6,218 nt of DNA, from positions 1 through 6,218 of the forward strand of contig JAESQG010000396.1 of NCBI GenBank assembly GCA_016765265.1, in the 5' to 3' direction. The stretch comes from Pseudomonadales bacterium. GTDB lineage: Bacteria; Pseudomonadota; Gammaproteobacteria; Pseudomonadales; DC-out160. Of this stretch, positions 1-5,385 are shown piece after piece. The notes under the pieces are model-generated. The model did not search any database and was not told the origin of the DNA. It saw only the letters and a list, made by a program, of their open reading frames with translations. The position numbers and the translations under genes are program-made. Each line of letters begins with the position of its first letter. The first letter of the stretch is position 1.

Positions 1-111
1 AACAACACCACTGCCGTAGGCGGAAACACGCAGTTATTATCGGAACATTTTTCGCGACTGTCCCAGCAACATGATCACCAGCAGCATGATCAACAACAGC
101 GCGATTCGTAA
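1..111 (+). CDS. C-terminal end of an unidentified protein (5' truncated by window edge)
   Basis: Frame 1 is open from the first base to a TAA at 109-111 and gives the last 36 residues of a protein that begins before the window. The visible part starts NNTTAVGGNTQLLSEHFSRL, which looks helical and polar. It ends in three five-residue units, QQHDH, QQHDQ and QQRDS, encoded by an in-phase 15-bp repeat at 64-108. I do not recognise the family. A loose resemblance to the end of a chemotaxis-receptor signalling helix is too weak to use. An open stretch of 36 codons could occur by chance, and the in-frame repeat is the main reason to believe it. The stop lies 105 nt before the argE ATG and no terminator hairpin is visible between them, so cotranscription with argE is possible. 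Confidence 0.4.
   Translation, partial: NNTTAVGGNTQLLSEHFSRLSQQHDHQQHDQQQRDS
64..108 (+). repeat. Three in-frame 15-bp tandem units encoding a Gln/His-rich tail
   Basis: The units are CAGCAACATGATCAC (64-78), CAGCAGCATGATCAA (79-93) and the diverged CAACAGCGCGATTCG (94-108). The first two differ at 2 of 15 positions. They encode QQHDH-QQHDQ-QQRDS directly before the stop codon. The unit is a multiple of three, so a change in copy number would keep the reading frame. Confidence 0.75.
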
Positions 112-174
112 TGCACATTTTTCATAACTAACGCCGATCCATATGCAAAAATTGTTAATGCAACATTGGTCGAA

Positions 175-219
175 CTCACTATAAAAAAACTCACTATAAA
201 AAGACTCATAATAAAAATG
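175..219 (+). repeat. Three 15-bp tandem units ending exactly at the argE ATG
   Basis: The units are CTCACTATAAAAAAA (175-189), CTCACTATAAAAAGA (190-204) and CTCATAATAAAAATG (205-219). The last three bases of the third copy are the chosen argE start codon; the same positions read AAA and AGA in the first two. The array is A/T-rich and contains TATAAA at 180-185 and 195-200, so it may affect promoter or ribosome-binding properties. If translated from the upstream TTG at 166 it would read LTIKK-LTIKR-LIIKM. Confidence 0.85.
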
Positions 220-1383
220 ACTACTAAAATACCCTCACTAATGACGATGCTCTCGGAAATAATTGCCGAACCGTCCATTAGCAGCACATCACCCTCTTAT
301 GACACAAGTAATCAATCCGTAGTTGAAAAACTAGATTCGTGGCTAACAGATTTAGGTTTTCACTGCGAAACATTACTCGTTCCCAACAGCAAGAATAAAT
401 ACAACCTCATCGCTACATTAGGCAAAGGAGACGGTGGCCTGGTGTTAGCCGGTCACACCGATACAGTCCCGTGTAATGAAAACCTATGGAATAGTGATCC
501 CTTTACTTTGACTGAAGTGGATCAAAAACTTTATGGTTTAGGGACAACCGACATGAAAGGTTTTTTTCCTATTGTCATAGAGGCTATAAGACAGTGTGTA
601 CATGAAGGTCTAAAAGATTTAAAACATCCCATCATCATATTAGCTACCGCCGATGAAGAAACCACTATGGCAGGTGCCAGAGCCCTAGTAGAGCAAGGGA
701 GACCTACAGCAAGACATGCCATCATCGGCGAGCCAACCGGCATGACTCCAGCCATCATGCATAAAGGCATGATGATGGAAACTATTCGAATACAAGGGCA
801 CTCCGGACATTCCAGCGATCCTAGCCTTGGCGTGAATGCCATCGAGGCTATGCACAGTGCCATAGGAGCGCTCATGGCTTGGCGCGAACATTTACAGTCG
901 AAATACAATAACCCTCGATTTGCCGTCCCCGTGCCGACACTCAATCTGGGCTGTATTCATGGCGGCGACAATCCCAACAGAATATGCGGAGCTTGTGAAC
1001 TGCAATTTGATCTTCGACCGCTACCGGGCATGAGTATTGACTATTTACGCCATGAAATTGCTGAAAAACTCAAAGTGATAGAACATCAATATCCGGGTAT
1101 TACACTGAGCGTTAACTCGATCTACCCCGGCTTACCTCCTTTTTCAGGGGATGAAGAAAGCGAAATTGTCAAAGTCGTGGAAACCCTAACGGGACAAAAA
1201 GCAATAGCAGTAGCCTTTGGAACCGAAGCGCCCTATTACCAACAGTTAGGTATTCAACCGGTCATTCTTGGTCCCGGCAACGTCGCCCAAGCGCATCAGC
1301 CAAATGAATTCCTCGAGCTCTACACCTTGAAGCCCATGATTGAAATTATTGTGGGGGCAGTTTCGCAACTGTGCCTAAATTAA
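217..1383 (+). CDS. argE: Acetylornithine deacetylase (M20 metallopeptidase family)
   Basis: ArgE is a cytoplasmic metalloenzyme that hydrolyses N2-acetyl-L-ornithine to L-ornithine and acetate in the linear arginine pathway. From the ATG at 217 the protein is 388 residues, close to the roughly 383 of E. coli ArgE. Visible M20 landmarks are AGHTDTVP (H80 metal ligand, D82), GTTDMKGFF (D112), ATADEET (E147/E148), IIGEPTG (E172), QGHSGHSSDP opening the lid/dimerisation region, NRICGACEL, RPLPGM, GTEAP and AQAHQPNEF (H360 as the last ligand). No key residue is missing. An in-frame TTG at 166 would add 17 residues (M-VELT-IKK...), but those come from a tandem repeat. The ATG at 217 instead places MTTKIPSL... 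PSISS in register with the E. coli N-terminus (MKNKLPPF... PSISA). The Shine-Dalgarno region is poor. No other arg gene is in the window. Annotation as ArgE is strong; a close M20 deacylase of other specificity is the only real alternative. Confidence 0.95.
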   Translation: MTTKIPSLMTMLSEIIAEPSISSTSPSYDTSNQSVVEKLDSWLTDLGFHCETLLVPNSKNKYNLIATLGKGDGGLVLAGHTDTVPCNENLWNSDPFTLTEVDQKLYGLGTTDMKGFFPIVIEAIRQCVHEGLKDLKHPIIILATADEETTMAGARALVEQGRPTARHAIIGEPTGMTPAIMHKGMMMETIRIQGHSGHSSDPSLGVNAIEAMHSAIGALMAWREHLQSKYNNPRFAVPVPTLNLGCIHGGDNPNRICGACELQFDLRPLPGMSIDYLRHEIAEKLKVIEHQYPGITLSVNSIYPGLPPFSGDEESEIVKVVETLTGQKAIAVAFGTEAPYYQQLGIQPVILGPGNVAQAHQPNEFLELYTLKPMIEIIVGAVSQLCLN

Positions 1384-1414
1384 AAAAAATTTCTGCCGTT
1401 CTGCACCGGCAGAA
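1382..1414 (-). terminator. Intrinsic terminator-like hairpin oriented for the minus strand
   Basis: TTCTGCCG (1391-1398) pairs perfectly with CGGCAGAA (1407-1414) around an 8-nt loop. On the minus strand the stem is followed by one A and then eight Ts (complement of the A-run 1382-1389), the classic intrinsic terminator layout. The A-run overlaps the argE TAA stop. On the plus strand the hairpin is followed by AGTATTATAC, with no T-run, so it is a poor terminator for argE. An alternative 7-bp stem GTTCTGC/GCAGAAC (1398-1404 with 1409-1415) competes with it. Confidence 0.5.
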
Positions 1415-1587
1415 CAGTATTATACTCTAGCTGTATTAGTCGAAAATCACTTGGCTTTTTTTCGGAATATTAATTTGCGACAAAGCCCAATCTCCTTAGC
1501 TGAAGTTATTACCGACTAAACTGAGAATGTTACCATCTATAATCAAAAGGTTGCACAGTTTTGTGGGGATCTAAATCCGAATACGAA

Positions 1588-1599
1588 TATTTATAAATA
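1588..1599. promoter_or_regulatory. 12-bp perfect A/T palindrome, possible operator
   Basis: TATTTATAAATA is its own reverse complement. It is preceded by the hexamer CGAATA twice in tandem (1578-1583, 1584-1589), the second copy overlapping the palindrome. It sits directly upstream of the candidate -10 at 1628. A/T-only palindromes of this size can arise by chance in such DNA, so an operator role is inference. Confidence 0.25.
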
Positions 1600-1627
1600 C
1601 GCAATAACGTAAAAAACATAAATAGTC

Positions 1628-1633
1628 TATAAT
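1628..1633 (+). promoter_or_regulatory. Candidate -10 element (TATAAT) for the c-di-GMP gene
   Basis: This is an exact consensus TATAAT about 94 bp before the ATG at 1727, implying a transcript start near 1640. The -35 position 16-18 bp upstream (around ATAACGTA) is far from TTGACA and there is no extended TG. Use would therefore need an activator or another sigma preference. The palindrome TATTTATAAATA at 1588-1599 lies about 30-40 bp upstream and could be an operator or UP-like element. A second exact TATAAT at 1538-1543 also lacks a good -35. Confidence 0.35.
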
Positions 1634-1726
1634 TTAGCTATTCCAATGAATTTACAACTTAATATCGTGCAAAGCCCTTATCCATCCATGGCTCTGTACG
1701 ATTATCTCTAGGCATAGTGTTATAGC

Positions 1727-3892
1727 ATGACAGATCGACTAACCCGTGTACTTGCTGTTGATGATAAAATAGCGAACTTGCGAGCACTTCGAGTGTCATT
1801 AGAATCACTCGAAATCGATTTTGTTGAAGTCACCTCGGGCGAGGAGGCTTTAAACCAGGTGCTTAACGATTCCTTTAGCGTCATTTTGATGGATGTGAAT
1901 ATGCCAGGGATGGACGGCATAGAAACGGCAGAACTTATTGCAAACTATCAAGCGGATAACGTAACGCCAATCATTTTTCTCACTGCTGTTGACCAACCTG
2001 AAAATGCGGCCAAAAGCTACTCGGCAGGCGCAGTAGACTATCTCACTAAACCCTTTGACCCCGACATACTGGTCGCTAAAGTTAAAATATTTATTGAACT
2101 CTATAAACAACAAGAACGCGTCCAGCTATCGCTTGCGAATGCCAATCTGATGAGAGAACAAAGTGAACTCTTGATGGAGTCTGCAGGTCAGGGCTTAATT
2201 GGCATTAATGATGACTATAAGATAACGTTTGTGAATGCCATGGCGTGTACACTATTGACCACAGAAAAATTGGCGTTGATCGGTCAGTCGATAAAACCCT
2301 TCGTATTTGGTGACAATAACAATAACAATGACGATAGCTGGGAAGAGTCCCCGATCTACACGGCAATCCATGAAAGTCATAACGTCCATATTGATGATGC
2401 CATTTTTTGGAATGGACAGCAGGGAAAGTTACCCGTTGATTACACCCTAGGGACGATACAACGACAGGGGACATTAGCGGGTGCTGTTCTTTTATTTCAA
2501 GATATCACAGAGCGAAAGTTATCAGCCGACAAAATGGCCCATCTCGCTCAGTATGATCAATTGACCGGTATTTATAATAGAAGAATGTTTCAAACACTGC
2601 TTGGAGAAAGTGTCTCCCACGCCAAGCGATTCGACTCGCAACTCGCGCTACACTTTATCGATCTTGATCGGTTTAAAGACGTAAACGACACTCTTGGACA
2701 CGACGCGGGTGATGCGTTATTGAAAGAGGCCGTGCAGAGAATCAACGCACTGATTCGAGATGTGGATATTCTTTGTCGCCTCGGTGGTGATGAGTTTGGT
2801 ATCATCCAACGTATCGATGACAGTAGTGGTTTTTCAGCAGCATCGATGGCACAGCGCATAATCGATGCCTTTGAACCAGGGTTTGTTTTTACGACACAAA
2901 CAATGCAAGTGGGCTGTTCTATCGGCCTTGCTCAGTACCCTGCTCATGGGGATACCGTAGACAGCCTCGTAAAAGCAGCCGATACCGCGATGTACAATGC
3001 AAAAGCATCAGGGCGCAATCAATACCAATTTTATAGCGATGAGTTGCAGCAGAAGCTGAGTAAAGAAATGTCGTTGGTCGCGGCGTTGAAAAAGGCAATA
3101 CAACACCAGCAACTGCATTTGTTTTACCAACCACAAATAGATGCCAATACGTTGACACTGATCGGTGTCGAGGCCCTTGCCCGTTGGACGCACTCAACGC
3201 TGGGTCCAGTAGACCCGAAGGTGTTTGTCCCGCTTGCGGAAAAAATTGGTCTTATCAATAAACTGGGCGAGTGGTGTTTAACAGAAGCCGTTGGTCAAGC
3301 GGTAAAGTGGAATCGGACTACAGGCCTAGCGGTGTCCATGAGCGTGAATATTTCAGTCCATCAGTTCGTGGCAGAGGGTTTTGTTGAACTCGTAGAAAAA
3401 GTGGTAAGCGAGGCCAACCTTGACCCAAGACTACTCAACTTAGAGATAACAGAATCAGTGTTGATGGAAAATCCGGAGTATTGTATATCAAAGATTCATC
3501 AACTTAAGGCCTTGGGAATTCACACCTCTATTGATGATTTTGGTACAGGCTATTCTTCGCTGAGTTACCTCGGCAAATTGCCCGTCAAGAGTTTAAAAAT
3601 AGACGAAGCATTTATTACCGATATTCAACACCATGTTGAACACCAAACTATTGTAAAGCTTATCCTTGGTTTAGCGAGGGGTCTCCACTACGACGTCATC
3701 GCCGAGGGCGTTGAAACCAAGGAGGAATTGGACTTTTTGATAGCTGCAGGATGTCATTACATACAGGGTTTTTATTATAGCCAACCATTATCTGCAAATG
3801 ACCTAGAGGTGACTTTTTTAGATGAAATGGTCTTGTCTGGGAAAAATGATTGCCTCGGTATCGCCCCCAAAGATCAGCAGCGTCTTAATTAG
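1727..3892 (+). CDS. Response regulator with PAS, GGDEF and EAL domains (c-di-GMP turnover)
   Basis: This is a cytoplasmic 721-residue protein expected to make and/or degrade cyclic di-GMP under control of phosphorylation. Residues 5-125 form a receiver domain with acidic pair D12/D13, phosphoacceptor D56 in LMDVNMPGMDG, T86 and K108 in LTKPFDP. A helical linker leads to a PAS domain (about 146-265) ending in LLFQDITERK. The GGDEF domain (about 270-435) has FIDLDRFKDVND (D312), GHDAGD, an I-site RDVD (344-347) with correct spacing, and canonical GGDEF (353-357). The EAL domain (about 445-695) has E482 in EALARW, N541, E573, D603/D604 in DDFGTGYSSL, K624, E660 and Q680, the full phosphodiesterase set. 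There is no membrane segment or signal peptide. The ATG at 1727 places the receiver at the N-terminus as expected; the Shine-Dalgarno is weak (AGG 15 nt upstream). No partner histidine kinase is in the window. Which activity dominates cannot be told from sequence. Confidence 0.96.
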   Translation: MTDRLTRVLAVDDKIANLRALRVSLESLEIDFVEVTSGEEALNQVLNDSFSVILMDVNMPGMDGIETAELIANYQADNVTPIIFLTAVDQPENAAKSYSAGAVDYLTKPFDPDILVAKVKIFIELYKQQERVQLSLANANLMREQSELLMESAGQGLIGINDDYKITFVNAMACTLLTTEKLALIGQSIKPFVFGDNNNNNDDSWEESPIYTAIHESHNVHIDDAIFWNGQQGKLPVDYTLGTIQRQGTLAGAVLLFQDITERKLSADKMAHLAQYDQLTGIYNRRMFQTLLGESVSHAKRFDSQLALHFIDLDRFKDVNDTLGHDAGDALLKEAVQRINALIRDVDILCRLGGDEFGIIQRIDDSSGFSAASMAQRIIDAFEPGFVFTTQTMQVGCSIGLAQYPAHGDTVDSLVKAADTAMYNAKASGRNQYQFYSDELQQKLSKEMSLVAALKKAIQHQQLHLFYQPQIDANTLTLIGVEALARWTHSTLGPVDPKVFVPLAEKIGLINKLGEWCLTEAVGQAVKWNRTTGLAVSMSVNISVHQFVAEGFVELVEKVVSEANLDPRLLNLEITESVLMENPEYCISKIHQLKALGIHTSIDDFGTGYSSLSYLGKLPVKSLKIDEAFITDIQHHVEHQTIVKLILGLARGLHYDVIAEGVETKEELDFLIAAGCHYIQGFYYSQPLSANDLEVTFLDEMVLSGKNDCLGIAPKDQQRLN
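2315..2329 (+). repeat. AAT/AAC trinucleotide run encoding five Asn in the PAS domain
   Basis: Alternating AAT AAC AAT AAC AAT encodes N197-N201 inside a DNNNNNDD segment of the PAS domain. It is an in-frame simple repeat, probably in a surface loop between PAS strands, and is prone to length change by slippage without frameshift. Confidence 0.7.
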
Positions 3893-3941
3893 TTCCAGGA
3901 ATAGCGGTCAAACTAGTCTCGGAGCGGAAAATCATGCGGGT

Positions 3942-3981
3942 TTACACATAAGCCATTGTTATTGATAATTATCTTGTGTAA
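3942..3981. promoter_or_regulatory. Dyad: TTACACA and TGTGTAA arms with a 26-nt spacer
   Basis: TTACACA (3942-3948) is the exact reverse complement of TGTGTAA (3975-3981). The spacer contains the palindrome GATAATTATC (3964-3973), off-centre toward the right arm. No T-run follows on the plus strand, so this is unlikely to be a terminator for the upstream gene. It may be an operator for the porin operon or fold in the RNA; neither is shown. Confidence 0.35.
3962..3975 (+). promoter_or_regulatory. FNR/Anr-like site upstream of the porin operon
   Basis: TTGATAATTATCTT matches 8 of the 10 defined positions of the FNR-family consensus TTGAT-N4-ATCAA, with a perfect left half. A weak -10-like TATCTT lies at 3996-4001. 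If the transcript starts near 4008-4009, the dyad centre (3968.5) falls near -40, the class II activator position. The same palindrome could be read as a poor Fur box, but the 19-bp Fur match is clearly weaker. This is pattern matching only; oxygen control of the operon is inference. Confidence 0.3.
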
Positions 3982-4060
3982 GGCAATAGATCAACTATCT
4001 TTGTAGAACAACCTCGAATGCTCAATATCGAAAGCACCAATGGTTCTTCTAACCTTCATT

Positions 4061-4065
4061 AGAGG
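4061..4065 (+). promoter_or_regulatory. Ribosome binding site for the porin gene
   Basis: AGAGG lies 11 nt before the ATG at 4077, a slightly long but acceptable spacing. It supports this start over any internal Met codon, as does the signal peptide that follows. Confidence 0.55.
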
Positions 4066-4076
4066 CACGTAACATT

Positions 4077-4106
4077 ATGGGGAAAATATTCATAGGGAAA
4101 ATATTG
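4077..4106 (+). repeat. Two 15-bp tandem units at the porin start codon
   Basis: ATGGGGAAAATATTC (4077-4091) and ATAGGGAAAATATTG (4092-4106) match at 13 of 15 positions. The first unit begins with the start codon; the same position in the second is ATA. The duplication encodes MGKIF-IGKIL and lengthens the positively charged n-region of the signal peptide. Confidence 0.8.
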
Positions 4107-5333
4107 CTACCACCGCCAGTACGCTGCTATCTAGTTTTTTTGATGCTGCTTATCTTAGTTCCACCAGTAGCATTTGCTGGAGATCGTCCTCAAAGTGAAA
4201 TTCTAGTTTTAAAGGAAAGACTTTCACAATTGGAACAAAACCAAGGAAAGTTGAATACTGGGTCAAGGGACAAACCTTCGGTTCAAGTGGGGGGATATGC
4301 CAAGTTGGATGTGGTGTACAGCTCCGCCAGTGCAGGGGCAAGCAGTATTGCCGATGAATTTATTGTCAATGCACTCATTCCCTCAGACAATGACGGCGAA
4401 AGCGATCAGCTAAAAATGACAGCGCGTGAAAGTCGCCTGTGGGTGAAAGGCGCAACAGCTGATAACACATCAAAATTTTATATAGAGGGCGATTTTTTTG
4501 GCGATAAGCCTTCAAGTTCTGAGACCCTGAATAACAATGCCGACTTTCGACTGCGCCAAGCCTATGGTGAGATAGAGACAAATGAGTATGGTCGCTTCTT
4601 GCTCGGGCAAGCGTGGAGTACATTCCAAAACCTGTCTGCATTTCCCCATGCCACAACTTTAGGTACGCTACCAGGCCAAGTATTTACCCGCGTAAGCATG
4701 ATACGCTGGACCTCGCCGGCCAACCACAGTTTACAAATCGCATTGGAGAATCCAGAGAGCAATCTAAAAGACCTCAATAACGCCTCAGTACGTCCAGACG
4801 ATGACCGCATTCCAGATATCGTCATCCGTTATAATCTACAATCTGTTTCAGTGGCATCGTTAATAAGACAATTACGGTGTGATATGCCAGGCACCTGTGA
4901 GGATAGCCAGAGTGCCTGGGCTGTCAGTGTGACAGGACGTTTAAATCCCACCACCAGAGACCAACTGCGATTTCAAATCCACCTGGGTGATGGAATCGGG
5001 CGATACGTCTCTGGCGCGGTCTTCCCTGGTGGCACCATTAACGCCAACGGTGATATTGAAACGGTTGAAGTACAAGCATTGATGCTGAGCTACCAACACC
5101 AGTGGAACCGTCGCTGGGCCAGTGCAGTCATCTTCAACACGGCGAGTGCCGATAACCTTAATGCGATTGGTGGCGCGAGTGAGGAAGTCACTACTTTTCA
5201 TGTCAATAGCACGTGGCGGCCGACAAAACCACTGAGATTAGGCTTTGAATTTATTCGGGCAGAGAGAGAAACCGTGGCCGGTACAGACGGTGATTTGAAC
5301 CGTCTTATTTTCTCATCCAAATACCATTTTTAA
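4077..5333 (+). CDS. DcaP-like outer-membrane porin
   Basis: This is a 418-residue outer-membrane beta-barrel protein, probably a trimeric channel for small, often anionic solutes as known for DcaP relatives. A signal peptide has a basic n-region, a hydrophobic core (about 18-31) and an AFA|GD cleavage site after residue 34. The mature start carries a short coiled-coil (about 40-58, ILVLKERLSQLEQ), followed by VGGYAKLDVVY, the usual entry into the DcaP-type barrel. Further family-like segments are YIEGDFFGD, FRLRQAYGEI, GRFLLGQAWSTF, the FP...LPGQVFTR...IRWT region and IALENPES. The chain ends RLIFSSKYHF with the C-terminal aromatic signal for outer-membrane assembly. The only two mature cysteines, C268 and C274, are close together and may form a disulfide in a loop. 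The stop is 47 nt before the binding-protein ATG, suggesting one operon. The substrate is unknown. Confidence 0.85.
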   Translation: MGKIFIGKILLPPPVRCYLVFLMLLILVPPVAFAGDRPQSEILVLKERLSQLEQNQGKLNTGSRDKPSVQVGGYAKLDVVYSSASAGASSIADEFIVNALIPSDNDGESDQLKMTARESRLWVKGATADNTSKFYIEGDFFGDKPSSSETLNNNADFRLRQAYGEIETNEYGRFLLGQAWSTFQNLSAFPHATTLGTLPGQVFTRVSMIRWTSPANHSLQIALENPESNLKDLNNASVRPDDDRIPDIVIRYNLQSVSVASLIRQLRCDMPGTCEDSQSAWAVSVTGRLNPTTRDQLRFQIHLGDGIGRYVSGAVFPGGTINANGDIETVEVQALMLSYQHQWNRRWASAVIFNTASADNLNAIGGASEEVTTFHVNSTWRPTKPLRLGFEFIRAERETVAGTDGDLNRLIFSSKYHF

Positions 5334-5385
5334 GGGATACAACAATTTTGGGAAATACAACAATCTTAAGGAATACAACAATGAA
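5332..5385 (+). repeat. Three 18-bp tandem units forming a triplicated ribosome-binding region
   Basis: The units are AAGGGATACAACAATTTT (5332-5349), GGGAAATACAACAATCTT (5350-5367) and AAGGAATACAACAATGAA (5368-5385). Each has a purine-rich Shine-Dalgarno-like head and the shared core ATACAACAAT. The triplet after AACA is ATT, ATC and ATG in turn, so only the last copy has a normal start codon. The array fills the whole gap between porin stop and binding-protein start and overlaps both ends by a few bases. Confidence 0.88.
5368..5372 (+). promoter_or_regulatory. Ribosome binding site of the substrate-binding protein
   Basis: AAGGA lies 8 nt before the ATG at 5381, which is optimal spacing, and decides this start. 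Two upstream copies of the same element (AAGGG at 5332, GGGA at 5350) have ATT and ATC at the equivalent start position. Confidence 0.75.

Larger units (their letters stand above)
1384..1726. other. 343-bp intergenic region between argE and the c-di-GMP gene
   Basis: No gene of ordinary size is present on either strand. The region holds the minus-oriented hairpin next to argE, two exact TATAAT hexamers reading toward the downstream gene (1538-1543 and 1628-1633), a CGAATA direct repeat (1578-1589), and a 12-bp perfect palindrome TATTTATAAATA (1588-1599). A 21-codon plus-strand ORF (1646-1711) and a 15-codon minus-strand ORF (1483 to 1436) are also there, both too short to accept on sequence alone. 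The composition is noticeably more A/T-rich than the flanking genes, as expected of a regulatory gap. The unusual length for this window suggests a long 5' leader or control region for the signalling gene. Confidence 0.7.

Noticed and set aside
1..111. Assignment of the upstream fragment to a chemotaxis receptor
   Set aside because: Only a vague helical resemblance over about 20 residues; not enough to name a family.
64..219. CRISPR array or integrative att site from the short direct repeats
   Set aside because: Units of 15-18 bp are contiguous with no spacers, their sequences are unrelated between loci, and no cas, integrase or tRNA gene is present.
753..774. Inverted repeat CATCATGC / GCATGATG with a 6-nt loop inside argE
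   Set aside because: It falls in conserved coding sequence (the Met/His segment IMHKGMMM), so codon content explains it; there is no T-run and no regulatory context.
531..944. A 137-codon open frame on the minus strand within argE
   Set aside because: It lies entirely inside a well-supported conserved gene, shows no recognisable domain, and is the usual antisense shadow.
1456..1462. T-run as a terminator for argE
   Set aside because: It is about 40 nt after the nearest good hairpin, and the sequence directly before it forms only a weak A/T stem.
2590..3197. Several minus-strand open frames of 61-92 codons across the GGDEF-EAL gene
   Set aside because: They overlap intact catalytic coding sequence, show no family motif, and have no supporting ribosome site that I could see.
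3955..3973. Fur box upstream of the porin
   Set aside because: The best 19-bp alignment matches only about 11 positions and lacks the left repeat; the FNR-type reading of the same palindrome fits better.
4150..5201. Minus-strand open frames across the porin gene
   Set aside because: They are shadows of a coherent beta-barrel reading frame; none has a recognisable product.
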